Positions 45,747-57,019 are shown, counted from the first letter of the stretch. The stretch: 64,000 bases of DNA from Diphasiastrum complanatum (GCA_029204225.1 CM055106.1:20829285-20893284), one strand, 5' to 3'. Notes: a model not told the origin generated them from the letters alone. Numbers and translations are program-made.

Positions 45747-46096
45747 ACTCTGATACCATGTCAAAAATCGGTGGTATTAGTAGCGAAAGATTGAGCGAGT
45801 GGGCAGTAGGATAGGAAGCGCCACAGTCAGCAGCAGAACGTTCAAAATGAAGGAATAAAAAATGTGCAATGGAACAACAACTGAGTACAATCGCATGAAG
45901 TGAAAACTTCAGCTAGCTACAGAATGAGAACTCTGATCATTGTGTGTAATAACAAATGCAATGGAACAATCTGAATGAATTGATAGAAACAATTATCAGA
46001 TGTTTAGATATCAGAAGATTATTAGAATCGCTGAAGAAGCTTTTGGATGAAGATACATATCTTGATATACTACTCAAAATATCTATAATTGATATT
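45747..46096 (-). mobile_element. Copia family Q truncated 5' LTR and primer binding site
   Basis: The minus strand of 45748-45758 reads TGGTATCAGAG, a perfect Met-tRNA primer site, next to an LTR start at 45759 (TGTCAAAAATCGG). The LTR matches 43059 and 23549 but is cut off near 46096, where unrelated repeat sequence begins. A short deletion relative to the other copies removes 'gtactctgattaatatccac'. Confidence 0.7.
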
Positions 46097-46640
46097 ATCT
46101 AAAATCATAATTTTTATATAAGTTTGATCGAAAGTGATTTTCAACTAGAGTAATACGAAGCCCTCACGGATATAATCTTTAAAATATGAGGATTTGTTCA
46201 ATAAAACTTCAAAATTATGTCATCCAACAAAGTTCATGGACCTAACATACTTTGAGTAATATTTTCCCAACATACATAAAGCTCAATAACGTGTTTCTAT
46301 TTGCATATTTTACGAAATAATGGCTTGACCTCTTGTGTTGTCATTGGCTCAATGAGAAAACTTACCATCATCATATCCCTCCAATGTGCCTCTAAACACA
46401 CATTATTTACTCCATAATATGTAAAGAACTGAACATTAGCAAGGTTAACATGTGCTCGTGAGAATCTTCAAAAATTGTCCAATTCTATCCAAAAACTCCA
46501 TAATTTCATATTGATAATGGCTGGATGAGAGGACAAGCTATAGTTTCCACTATATGCAACAAAGGATTTTAACATTATCAAACTTCATATGTAGTTGGGA
46601 GAATCTTTATAAGGCCAACTAATACCCATTTTAAAGTTCT
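46097..46640. repeat. Diverged piece of block D
   Basis: Matches parts of 28030-28460 and 29035-29125 in the same order, with deletions. No gene is seen. Confidence 0.5.
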
Positions 46641-46880
46641 TTTCATGAATAAAATTTCACATCATCATTAAAAAATAAAAATAAAAAATGAAATTTTCAC
46701 ATATCTATATGATTTCTCTCTCTCTCTCACCCTCACCCTCTCACCTCCCAATTGGGACGGAATTGCGTTTGGCGAGATTCGTGCTTCTCGAGTGCTGCAG
46801 TGGTACCAAATTCGCCAACAACTCAACAACTCAAGTTCCATGTAGAAAGGGAGGCGCAAGCACCGCTGCAATCAGAAAGC

Positions 46881-47168
46881 CTAGATAATCCATCTCCACT
46901 TGGGATTTACTGCTTCTAACACAAATACAATGTCCATGTTCACGAAGGCATCGTAGTATTTGCCTACTCCTCTGCTGGTTGGAGTAAGCACGGGCTGGAC
47001 GGACAGCGTGGAGATGCTAACCGCTTGTATGCTAAATGATGGCAGCTTAGGGTGGATCTTGATGTAGATAGCCAGGGCAGCGGCGCCTAGGATGATGATT
47101 ATGGTGCAGATATTGCATTTAATCCATGCGATGCACCGACAAATGGAGTTGTTATAACAAAGAGACAT
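46881..47168 (-). pseudogene. NHL/LEA_2-like N-terminal gene fragment
   Basis: A 95-residue frame: a short Cys-rich head, one hydrophobic membrane segment (CTIIIILGAAALAIYIKI, residues 21-38), then HPKLPSFSIQAVSISTLSV and VNMDIVFVLEAVNPK. The order 'membrane segment, .P..P.F.i..vsi..l.v, ...v.N.d....l...NP' is that of NDR1/HIN1-like (LEA_2) proteins, which are about 200-230 residues. Here the frame stops soon after the first beta-strands, so it is a fragment. Its composition is less AT-rich than its surroundings, consistent with a captured host gene piece. A CT-rich stretch lies downstream. Confidence 0.5.
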
Positions 47169-48020
47169 GCTTGCATATAAAAAATCGAAAAAGCTAATCT
47201 GTTGTTTGGCTTAGAGTTGGAAAATGTGGCTGATGATCACGCTTCTTCTACAAGAAAAGTATGTTGCCATCCCCATCGCTTGTAGCTTTGGCTGTCCAAG
47301 TTTCTTTACTATCTTATGGAGTCCTGAATTCACAAACCATTTGATTGGATTTCTAAAGCTTTATATGATTTTGCTATGATCGAAGTCATAGCAAAATTAA
47401 ATGCTGATATAATAAAATAAAATAAAAAACTAAGGCTCCCACAAAACAATTAGTTCAAAGCAGCGAATTGTCCCAGCTATTTTAAGCTGAAAAGAAGATA
47501 GTTATGTGTGTAAATTGATGCAAAGAGCTATCCACCAAACAAATTCAGTCTGTTTTTCACGTGTACTTTTGTATGTCATATTTTTCTCTAGAAATTTGTT
47601 GTGTCATTCATAGTTAGCAACAATGGGTGCGTTCCGGGTGCATTGCTGGCCTGAACTTAAGTGTCAACAGTTGTTTGTAATGATTACTAAACACGACAGA
47701 TATTCAATTTTGTCTGTCAACAGGCCATGACCCTATAATGAGTAATCCCGCTTTTAGTTTTTAGTTTTAATGGGTTAGATTTTTAGAGGATGGGATCTTT
47801 CATAGAAGGAACTTCCTGTTTTTATTAATAAAAGATGGGGAAACTCATCTAAGTACAAAGGAATGCATGTAGAAAGTGTAAAGGTCATAAGGCGAATTGA
47901 GATATTGTACAACTATAACAAAGCAACAATCTCACAAAGTATCTACATAAAGCCTACTGCTTGATGTAAGTCGCTAGTTAAAATCAACTTGATGTAAGTC
48001 GCTAGTTAGAATCAACGCAA
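47169..48020. other. No recognisable feature
   Basis: AT-rich sequence without a supported gene. A near-exact 24-bp direct duplication ('cttgatgtaagtcgctagtta', at about 47961 and 47991) is the only local structure. Confidence 0.4.
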
Positions 48021-49110
48021 GCTTTCAATAACTAGCACATAGTAATAAGACTCATTTGTTTCCTACAAAGAAAGTTGGTTGTAGTTTTTAGCCAATAAAA
48101 TAAGGAGCCCTCGTTGATGAGACCTTAAAATAAAAGCTCTGCTGGATGGATTCAAAAAAACTATTGTGATAGAACATAAAATTATCATATGAGGATGATA
48201 TATTTATGTAGCATAATTTTAAGATAATACTTTTGAAGCACACATTAAGCTAAATAATGTATGTTTATTGGCACATTATGAGATATAGTGGCTAGAAGGA
48301 AAACCTCGCTATTGTTTATCTAGAATGAGATTCTAAACACAAAATATTTGGTTCATAATAAATAATAATAATCCAACATAGTACATCAATTTGAATGACA
48401 CCACTCGGAATTAGTCCACAAGTGGTCACATGTTTCTTCTTAATTCTTCATACTTGTGTTCACAAGTCCATATTCTATTAGAGTTGGAATGGTGATTTAC
48501 CATTCATTTTTTGGAATTTGATCTAAATTATCTGATAAGCTTTTTTCTTTCTCTACTAAGTCCACTCGATAGTGACTGGAAACTATGAATGAGCACAAAC
48601 AATTCTTGCTATTTGTAGTTGTTATTTTTGAATTTTTGACAAATTCTGGTCTATTCAGATCATTAAAAACACCTTTCTTCAACATAAATTATTATCTTGG
48701 AACTTTACATTACAACTACAAATTATTTTATACGCCATAAATTTTTAAGTTTTTATGAGGTGTAATGTGCTATTCCGAAATCTTTATGGACATTTTATGA
48801 GCTGTAAAATACTTATGAAAAGTTTTATGGACTTCAAGATTTTGTAATGTGTCACACGTAGCTTTCACAAATGACAATCTACTTTACATGTTATTTTACG
48901 TAATTATTTCATAAAAGATTTCATGCACATGCACAAAGCTTAAAGTGTATTGCACTTCAAACATATGAAATAAAATGCCAACAAGATCCTTCACTTCTAG
49001 TTAATAGATTCTCTACTTATTAAGGAAGGAGCTGAGTAGATAACATTCTACTAGGGCTTTTGCCATTGCAAATTGGATAGTTTGGCTTTTTTGACATGAA
49101 CATGATGAAA
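48021..49110. repeat. Diverged copy of 25370-26110
   Basis: The sequence follows 25370-25890 and then 25890-26110 with insertions, for example at 48150-48300 and 48730-48880. No gene is seen. Confidence 0.5.
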
Positions 49111-49487
49111 GATAATTTTTAAATACATAATCCAACTCTCATTGAGATTTAGATGGATTGCTAATTTCTTGCATGTGATGCTAGAAATGAGGCTAATAAC
49201 TCATTAGAGTAACTGCAGTATTCTGGATTGAGTTATAATTGTCTGAAACTTGATGGATCTCCTAGAGATTTTAGTTGATTGTATTGTTGTATTCTAGAAT
49301 ATTTTATATTAGTACCACGAAACACTATTATCTATAAGAAATTGTGGATAAGATTTAGACTATCAAAACAATGAAATTTATTTAGCTTTTGGACTTGATC
49401 TATGAAATAATGTGATTAAATGCAAGCCCTATCAACTAGCAAAGGTCGAACGCCTTAAGCCTGGGATTCCTTGGCCCCACGGTTGTG
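49111..49487. other. No recognisable feature
   Basis: AT-rich spacer up to the target site of the intact Copia. The last 60 bases are continuous with 55929 onward once the element is removed. Confidence 0.4.
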
Positions 49488-49492
49488 CCATA

Positions 49493-50147
49493 TGTGAAAA
49501 ATACAGATCCTAAGTGGATCTAAACTCCAAGATCATTGGCTTGAATGCTTGCACTCCAAACTACATAAGCTAGGAATTGGCAACACATTCTATGCTACCT
49601 AGAATGCAAAGAACTTGATCAAAAAGCATTTATCACAAATGGAAACTTCCATAAACATCAAGTGCGGCCCAAAATAGCATTATACAGTCCATAATACATC
49701 AGCCTATCACTTTTGGAAAGCACCTAAGATCATACACAATAGCTTGAAGACAATACACACAACAATGCTCTCAATGGAGGAAGAAACAATGACAATGATC
49801 TATTGATCTCAATGAAGCATACAAAAGGTTTCTCCAACCTGTTCTCCACGACTTCCCTACTATTTATGGATGAGGAAGATGACTCTCTCTCCTCTCTCTA
49901 GAAGGTACTTGACCCTAGATATTCCCTATATAGGAAAAATAGCTAAAAATGGCTTATATGACCAAAATACATCAAAATGGTCTCATTTTGAAGGGTATGA
50001 AGTTTGACACTTCATCATACTGAAAAAATACAGTAAATAAAAACATTGTGGCCTGGTTCACACGTGTGAAACTCCAGAACCAAAACTATTTACAATTTTA
50101 GCCAATTTAGGCCTCAAACTAGCTAGGAAATGTTGACAATTTTCACA
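49493..50147 (-). repeat. 3' LTR of the complete Copia
   Basis: Identical by eye to 55269-55923. Contains TTCACACGTGTGAAAC at 50059-50074, a CACGTG palindrome, and a CT-rich tract near 49881-49902. Confidence 0.95.
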
Positions 50148-53100
50148 CTCCCTCTTCAACATTGGATGCTAGTTTCAACATAGTCTTTGAGCACATTCCA
50201 AGATTAGATCTATGCATTAAATATAGGTCCTTTCCCAATGGTTTGGTGAAGATATCAGCCACACACTCCTTTGAAGAGACATGTTGAAGCTCCACCTCTT
50301 TGGCAATGACTTGATCTCTCACAAAATGGTGAGCAATCTCAATGTGCTTGCTCCTTGCATGAAAAACAGGATTGCTTGCCAAGCTTTGGGCTGAAAGGTT
50401 ATCACAAAGTATGATTGGAGTCTTCTCTGGTTCCAGCAAGTGAAGATCCAATAACATCCTCTTGATCCAAAGAATCTCCTTGGTGCATGTTGTTAATGTC
50501 TTGTACTCGGCTTCGGTGGAAGATAGAGAGATAGTTGGTTGCTTCTTTGATAGCCATGAGACCACTCCATCTCCAAGATAGATTGCAAAGGCACTTGTTG
50601 ACTTCCTATCCATTTGATCACCTGCAAAATCTGAATCTGAAAATCCACAAAGGTTAGGTGTAGTACCTCCATACAAGATGCCAAAATCTCTAGATCCCGA
50701 GATGTATCTAAGTACTCTCTTTCCTAGCTTCCAATGAGCCTCACTAGGATCTTGCATAAATTGACTTAGTTTACCAACCACAAAGCTTAGATCAGGTCTT
50801 GTGATGGTTAACCATATAAGAGATCCTATTAGCTTTCTATAGAGAGTAATGTCCTTGAAGGATCTTTCATTACTTCTTGTAGTTAGCTTTACATTTGATT
50901 CCATAGGAGTAGAAACAACTTTACAATCTTCCATATGAAACCTTTTTAGAATAGAGTTAACATACTTTTCTTGACATATGAATGTAGATTTAGAAGTTCT
51001 AATAATCTCTATTCCTAAGATATAATGAAGTTTACCAAGATCTTGAATTTCAAACTCTCTTTTGAGTGCCATCTTGATTTCATCTATATCTAGATTGTTA
51101 CCACCACTTAAGATAATGTCATCAACATAGATCAAAAGTAAAGTGATATCATTTTCATTCAATCTAAAGTAGAGAGAATGATCATACTCACTCATAACAA
51201 AGTTTTGAGAAAGTAAGAAGGAATTGAGCTTAGCATACCAACTCCTTGGTGCTTGCTTTAGCCCATACAAACTCTTTTGGAGATAGCACACATGATTAGG
51301 CTCATCATGTGAAACATAGCCCTCGGGTTGCTCCATGTAAATATCTTCTTCAAGATCACCATTCAAGAAGGCATTAGTAACATCCATTTGCCACATATCC
51401 CAATCATAAAGAGTTGCAAGAGAGATTAGGATTCGAATAGTTACCATCTTTGCCACGGGTGCAAAGGTCTCATCATAGTCAATACCATATTCTTGAGCAT
51501 ACCCCTTTGCCACCAACCTTGCCTTGTACTTGTTGATTGATCCATCTTGATTTGTCTTGATCTTGAAGATCCACTTACAACCAATTGCCTTCTTGTCCTT
51601 TGGAAGCTTTACCAACCTCCATGTGTTGCTTTTGATGAGTGCTTGATGCTCATGATCCATGGCTTGGATCCATTCCTTCTTTTGAATTGCTTCACCTACA
51701 CAAGTTGGTTCATCAAAAGAGGTAAGAAAAGCAAAGTTAGAGTTGTCCACCACTTGCTTTCCTTTTTCATCATAGGTTAGCCTTGATGGCTTAGCCCTTT
51801 GCCTTTGAGTCTTCCTTGAAGTTTGCTTTGGAGTGGCATCTCCATCTTCATCCAAGACATCTTGCACATCATGATGATTAGTAGGCACATCAACATCAAC
51901 ATCAACAACATTGGAAACATTCTCTTCATGAAAGATGACATCCCTACTTATGACAACTTTCTTTGTAGAAGGAATGTACACTTTGTAAGCCTTGCTTACT
52001 TCACTATAGCCAACAAACACACCCTTCTTTGATGAAGGATCTTCTTTAGTTCTATCATCAAGTGTGATATTGACAAAACATGTACATCCAAAGATCCTAC
52101 AATGCTTGACACTCGGCCTTCTACCATAAAGAACCTCATGAGGAGTTTTACCATCCAAGGAAGCACTTGTCCATCTATTACATAGATAGTTAGCACATGC
52201 TAAAGCTTCCCCCCAAAAAGACTTAGCAAGATTAGCATGTAGTCTCATTGCCTTGGCACATTCACAAAGGGTTCTATTCTTCCTCTCGGCCACTCCATTC
52301 TGTTGTGGAGTCCTAGGACTAGACATCTCCCTCTTAATCCCATGTGCTATACAAAAGTCTTTGAACCTATTTGAGGTGTATTCCCCTCCATTATCAGATC
52401 TTAAGCATTTGATCTTTGTATTGAATTGGTTTTCCATTTCATTCTTGAACTTGACAAATGCAGCAAACACTTCATCCTTACTTTTAAGAAGATAGATCCA
52501 AGTATACCTACTAAAGTCATCAATGAAAGTTGCATACATCTTTGCCCCACCATTGCTAGTTGTACTAGAAGAATGAATATCAGAATGCACAAGTTGAAAA
52601 GCTTCTTTAGATCTAGAAGTAGATCTAGAATAAGCAAGTCTATGAGATTTGGACAAGGCACAATGTTCACAAACACTATTGTTTGCAACAAGACTTTTAG
52701 GGAGACCAAGAACAAGCTCTTTCTTTGCCATTACCTCCAAAGATTTGAAGTTGGGATGGCCCAACCTCTTGTGCCAAACTTCTTGGTTTGTCAATTGCTC
52801 CCTAGCCATACATCCTTCATGATTAGAGATCACACATGCATCAAGCTTGAAAAGTTTACCATGCCTCCTACCTTGAGCAATCAAGGATCCACATTTACTT
52901 ATCAAACATGCATCTCCAATGAACTCCACATCAAGTCCTTTGTCAATCATTTGACTTACACTAAGCAAATTCTTAGTGATTGAAGGAATGTACAAAACAT
53001 TTTCAAGATTTGCTTTCCTATTTGTTGAAAGGGAAATAGGAATAGTGCCTATGCCTTTGATGTCACATTGACCATCATTTGCAGTGTAGATGATGTTACC

Positions 53101-54096
53101 TTCTCCCTCATAAGACAATAAGGATGTAAAGTATTCCTTATGTCTTGTCATGTGAGATGAGGCTCCACTATCAATCCACCAAGGATCATTATCATCTATG
53201 TTGGCTAACAAACTTGAAGTCATAACAAGTGATTCACATGTGTTATGTTCTTCCTCATCTATTGTAAGATTTCCTTGCCTCTCTCCTTGCTCTCTTTTCT
53301 TCTTATAACATTCATTTGCAAAATGACCTTTTATCCCACAATAAAAGCACTTGAACTTTGACTTATTGTTCTTAGTAGAAGAGGAAGAGGAAGAGTGATC
53401 ATCATGATCAAAGTTACCACCTTTGGACCATTTCCCTTTGCCTTTACCTTTGCCCTTGAATTTGCCTTTTGTGAAGAAAGCCTCTTCACCTCCACCTTGC
53501 AAGGATGCACCATCAAGCTTTGATTGCAACCTATGTTCTTCAGCCAATAAGATTTCTTGCAAGTCAACCACACTTGGCAAGACTCTTTGAATGGCAAAAC
53601 TTTGCACAAGGTTAGCATGTTCATTTAGCAAACCATTCAACATAACTTGGACTATTTCACCATCTTTTATGTTCTCATCAATGCATGCTAAATCATCACT
53701 TAGGGACTTAACTCTCAAGATAAATGCATGAGCACTTTCACCCTCTCTTTGCCTACTAGAAAATATTTGTCTCCTTAGGGTCAATACCCTAGATGTGGAC
53801 TTTGATTCAAAGAGCTTCTTTAAGGCATTCCATGCCTCACTTGCACTTTGACACTTTCCAACTTCCTTGAGAAGTTCATTTGTAACATTCATTTTAATGA
53901 TATGAAGAGCCCTTTTGGCCTTCTTATCAAACCTTTGTTGCTCTTGAAGTGTGAGAGGTCTCTCTTCAATTTCTGCAACTATGTCCATGAGTTCATTCAA
54001 CTCAAGTAAGGACTCCATCCTCACTTTCCAAGTAGAGTAGTTTGATGAACTCAACCTTTCACTAGACTCTAGCATGATCCCACCATTGGAAGCCAT
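50143..54096 (-). CDS. Copia gag-pol polyprotein, 1317 residues, intact
   Basis: One uninterrupted frame that gives capsid, protease, integrase, reverse transcriptase and RNase H after processing. Gag occupies about 1-240, with a Lys/Gly stretch and a CCHC zinc knuckle at 250-263 (C-x2-C-x4-H-x4-C). The protease motif DSGAS is at 309-313. Integrase follows, with the HHCC region (HKRLGHPN...CEHC), catalytic Asp in HSDI, Asp in RSDNGGEY and Glu in GVAERKNRTL. Reverse transcriptase has DVTNAFLNGDLEEDIYM and YVDDIILSG; RNase H has SDSDFAGD, SSTEAEY and ARSKHIEIAHHF. Length and order are normal for plant Copia. The start MASNGGIMLESSERLS is supported by the homologous gag at 34198. The last codons run through the polypurine tract; the TGA lies at bases 3-5 of the 3' LTR. 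Confidence 0.97.
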   Translation of the reverse strand: MASNGGIMLESSERLSSSNYSTWKVRMESLLELNELMDIVAEIEERPLTLQEQQRFDKKAKRALHIIKMNVTNELLKEVGKCQSASEAWNALKKLFESKSTSRVLTLRRQIFSSRQREGESAHAFILRVKSLSDDLACIDENIKDGEIVQVMLNGLLNEHANLVQSFAIQRVLPSVVDLQEILLAEEHRLQSKLDGASLQGGGEEAFFTKGKFKGKGKGKGKWSKGGNFDHDDHSSSSSSTKNNKSKFKCFYCGIKGHFANECYKKKREQGERQGNLTIDEEEHNTCESLVMTSSLLANIDDNDPWWIDSGASSHMTRHKEYFTSLLSYEGEGNIIYTANDGQCDIKGIGTIPISLSTNRKANLENVLYIPSITKNLLSVSQMIDKGLDVEFIGDACLISKCGSLIAQGRRHGKLFKLDACVISNHEGCMAREQLTNQEVWHKRLGHPNFKSLEVMAKKELVLGLPKSLVANNSVCEHCALSKSHRLAYSRSTSRSKEAFQLVHSDIHSSSTTSNGGAKMYATFIDDFSRYTWIYLLKSKDEVFAAFVKFKNEMENQFNTKIKCLRSDNGGEYTSNRFKDFCIAHGIKREMSSPRTPQQNGVAERKNRTLCECAKAMRLHANLAKSFWGEALACANYLCNRWTSASLDGKTPHEVLYGRRPSVKHCRIFGCTCFVNITLDDRTKEDPSSKKGVFVGYSEVSKAYKVYIPSTKKVVISRDVIFHEENVSNVVDVDVDVPTNHHDVQDVLDEDGDATPKQTSRKTQRQRAKPSRLTYDEKGKQVVDNSNFAFLTSFDEPTCVGEAIQKKEWIQAMDHEHQALIKSNTWRLVKLPKDKKAIGCKWIFKIKTNQDGSINKYKARLVAKGYAQEYGIDYDETFAPVAKMVTIRILISLATLYDWDMWQMDVTNAFLNGDLEEDIYMEQPEGYVSHDEPNHVCYLQKSLYGLKQAPRSWYAKLNSFLLSQNFVMSEYDHSLYFRLNENDITLLLIYVDDIILSGGNNLDIDEIKMALKREFEIQDLGKLHYILGIEIIRTSKSTFICQEKYVNSILKRFHMEDCKVVSTPMESNVKLTTRSNERSFKDITLYRKLIGSLIWLTITRPDLSFVVGKLSQFMQDPSEAHWKLGKRVLRYISGSRDFGILYGGTTPNLCGFSDSDFAGDQMDRKSTSAFAIYLGDGVVSWLSKKQPTISLSSTEAEYKTLTTCTKEILWIKRMLLDLHLLEPEKTPIILCDNLSAQSLASNPVFHARSKHIEIAHHFVRDQVIAKEVELQHVSSKECVADIFTKPLGKDLYLMHRSNLGMCSKTMLKLASNVEEGV
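50148..50157 (-). other. Polypurine tract
   Basis: The minus strand reads GAAGAGGGAG directly before the 3' LTR; it would prime plus-strand synthesis. It is also coding for the last residues of the polyprotein (EEG). Confidence 0.85.
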
Positions 54097-55256
54097 GATT
54101 CTAATGTTTCTTCAACTTTTAGGTTCTGTCCTAAAGCACTTAGCACTCACTTTTCTCTCAACAAATGATAGATAAAGAGATCTATGAAGATTTAGGACCC
54201 TAAAACACTTCTATCTTGAACCTAGATGGTTTCCAAGCATAGAAAGGAAGATTGAAACACATGCAACACTTTGCACACACTAAGAATGGATTACAAAATC
54301 AAACCAACCTGAACACACTCTTGCTTAAGCTCTCAAACTTTCCAGCAAGTGACCAAATCAAGTTATGGTGTGAAGAGTTACTTGCATTCTTAGAAAATAC
54401 CCAAAACTAGGATGCCAAGATTACCTAGTAATGAACAAACTTGATCAACATATGATCAACACACTAAGATATTGATTCAACCTGTAAAACCACATGTAAA
54501 CCACACTTCTAAAAGTTTATAAACTCCAGCAAGTGATAAATACAAGATTTAGAGGTGAATGAATGAGCACACTTAGTGAATCACAAGACTAGCTTCACTA
54601 TCTTGTCAAATCTTGGTGTTTAGATGTAGATCTAAGATCACTTCACATGAGAATGTTCCTCAACCTGTTAAGAACCAGAAAACACACTTGCATAATGGTT
54701 AACACCTTCCAGCAAATGCTCCAATCAAATTACATAAGGAGAGTTACTTACATGCTCAACAAAGTACACCAAAAATTATGCCAAAATTGATGACAATCTT
54801 TACAATATGCTCTTCACAATGGAGCTTACAATATGTTCACCCAAAAAAGGGGATCTTTCATCCAAATGGGAGCTTTGCTCAGCCTTTAGGAGAATTACAA
54901 CTCACTCAAAAGAGCATTTGTCATCCACTTAAGGAGAAGTTTCATCCACTTAAGGAGAGTGTTCATCCAAGAATGGAGATTGTCAACAATAGGATTGAAA
55001 AGAACATTGTTAGTATTGAATATGCACAAGCCTCACAATCACAAATGATTAGGTGTTATGATCTGATCCAAAATAGTTTCTTTTCAGCCTCTGATCTTCA
55101 ATAGACCTGAAATATGCTTTTGATCCACAAGTTCAACTCACAAAACAAAGGTTAGTAAGATTTGATCAACAAAGCAATGCAAAATCATGCTAGAACTTGA
55201 TCAAACATCCAAATATCACCAAAAATGGAATACTTACTGTAAATAGAAGCCAACCA
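54097..55256 (-). other. Copia untranslated leader
   Basis: About 1.16 kb between the primer binding site and the gag ATG. No conserved frame on the coding strand; the open frame 54778-55104 on the opposite strand is not treated as a gene. A local direct repeat ('catccacttaaggaga') occurs at 54927-54960. Confidence 0.6.
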
Positions 55257-55268
55257 GCTCTGATACCA
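55257..55268 (-). other. Primer binding site, initiator Met-tRNA
   Basis: The minus strand reads TGGTATCAGAGC, the usual plant Copia site complementary to the 3' end of initiator Met-tRNA, immediately next to the 5' LTR. Confidence 0.95.
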
Positions 55269-55923
55269 TGTGAAAAATACAGATCCTAAGTGGATCTAAA
55301 CTCCAAGATCATTGGCTTGAATGCTTGCACTCCAAACTACATAAGCTAGGAATTGGCAACACATTCTATGCTACCTAGAATGCAAAGAACTTGATCAAAA
55401 AGCATTTATCACAAATGGAAACTTCCATAAACATCAAGTGCGGCCCAAAATAGCATTATACAGTCCATAATACATCAGCCTATCACTTTTGGAAAGCACC
55501 TAAGATCATACACAATAGCTTGAAGACAATACACACAACAATGCTCTCAATGGAGGAAGAAACAATGACAATGATCTATTGATCTCAATGAAGCATACAA
55601 AAGGTTTCTCCAACCTGTTCTCCACGACTTCCCTACTATTTATGGATGAGGAAGATGACTCTCTCTCCTCTCTCTAGAAGGTACTTGACCCTAGATATTC
55701 CCTATATAGGAAAAATAGCTAAAAATGGCTTATATGACCAAAATACATCAAAATGGTCTCATTTTGAAGGGTATGAAGTTTGACACTTCATCATACTGAA
55801 AAAATACAGTAAATAAAAACATTGTGGCCTGGTTCACACGTGTGAAACTCCAGAACCAAAACTATTTACAATTTTAGCCAATTTAGGCCTCAAACTAGCT
55901 AGGAAATGTTGACAATTTTCACA
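55269..55923 (-). repeat. 5' LTR of the complete Copia
   Basis: Identical by eye to 49493-50147. As the 5' LTR on the minus strand it should carry the promoter; TATATAGGA at about 55704 and TATTTATGG at about 55636 on the plus strand are AT-rich stretches, but I cannot assign the TATA box reliably. Confidence 0.95.
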
Positions 55924-55928
55924 CCATA

Positions 55929-57019
55929 CGACTGGCACGCCTTCCTCATTCACGAACTAACCATCTCCATCAAACCCAACAACCGTGAGCGTATCGCAGC
56001 AGGTCCCCGGTTGTGTAAATTTGCCTGCACACTTCTCGAGGAGAAAGTGCACGGCTTCCACCACTCCAGCCTTTTATCTTCCATCGTACCGCACACTAAC
56101 ATTTATCTGCCATTTGCCACATCCACATCCTCCCAACCCACAATTACTGACACAACGGCCAGCAAGAGAATGCATGGCGCTGTCCCTTCCTCCTCATCTC
56201 CACCTACCATCAGACGATGTACCACCGCCACATCAGTAACCACTCACCATTGTCACTTATTTTGTACAACCTCCTCCTTCTGTTTCTGTTGTAACTACTC
56301 CTCTTTCTGTTCCATCCATGAGTGCTTCTGTTTCCATTCTCGCTTCCTCTATTGATATCACTTCCATTTCTGTTCCATTATCCACTATCCCTTCCATCAC
56401 TATCGCATCCTCCATTGCTCTTGTCTCCACCATTGCTCCTCTGATTGGGAAATATGTGTGGAGTGAGGAATGTCGCGGAAGGAGAGGATTGAGAAGAAAT
56501 GAGGTTGGGGAAAATGGAAGGTAAGGTTTGTGAAAGCGAAAAATATGGAGGTGTTTGTGCAAGGACGAAGATGTGGGGAAGGTGGATATATGTGGAAATG
56601 GATGTATAGAGTGGTGATGATCAGGAATGAAAACCAAGTGTTTATGGTGATGATGTGATATTCAATAGTGTAACGGGAGCGTGATGAAATGCTAGCGTGA
56701 CACTACCCCTCAACATGAAAAAAAGTTTCAAATGTTGTTAGGTTTGGAGATGTTTGGTGATGGCGCTCTCAATGGTAAGCAAACTAGGATGGTGGATAGT
56801 CGGTGGAGGTGGTGTGGAAACGATGATAGATGCAAGGAACAACAGAGCGCCAGGATCATGCACAGGAACAAGCAAATTGCCAGCAGATTGTCGTCAGAAA
56901 ACTCCAGAATTTGCACTTTGCTGAGGTGCCAATGGCGTCAGGATGATGGCATTTATGGATGTCGTCGTCTAGTTTCGGACGAGATGGGACGTGCCGGTTC
57001 GTTGAATTTTGAATTAGAA
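55929..57019. other. Low-complexity region, no supported gene
   Basis: More GC-rich than the rest of the window. Open frames on both strands (for example 55906-56355 + and 56257-56637 -) are Ser/Thr/His- or Glu/Met-rich translations of CT-rich sequence and overlap each other. The first 150 bases plus those before 49488 (NNRERIAAGPRLCKFACTLLEEK) may be an old gene piece, but I recognise nothing. Confidence 0.35.

Larger units (their letters stand above)
49493..55923 (-). mobile_element. Complete Ty1/Copia retrotransposon
   Basis: 6431 bp on the minus strand: 5' LTR 55269-55923, primer binding site 55257-55268, leader, one gag-pol frame (54096-50143), polypurine tract, 3' LTR 49493-50147. Both LTRs are 655 bp and look identical by eye. 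The target duplication CCATA is exact (49488-49492 and 55924-55928). LTR ends are TGTGAAAA...TTTTCACA. Everything needed for autonomous movement is present, and identical LTRs mean very recent insertion. Confidence 0.95.

Noticed and set aside
54778-55104. Open frame in the Copia leader, plus strand
   Set aside because: Opposite to the element's transcription, with a duplicated HPLKE segment from a direct DNA repeat; no known domain.
55257-55268. tRNA gene
   Set aside because: Only the primer-site complement of Met-tRNA is present here and at the other LTRs; no tRNA cloverleaf was recognised anywhere in the window.
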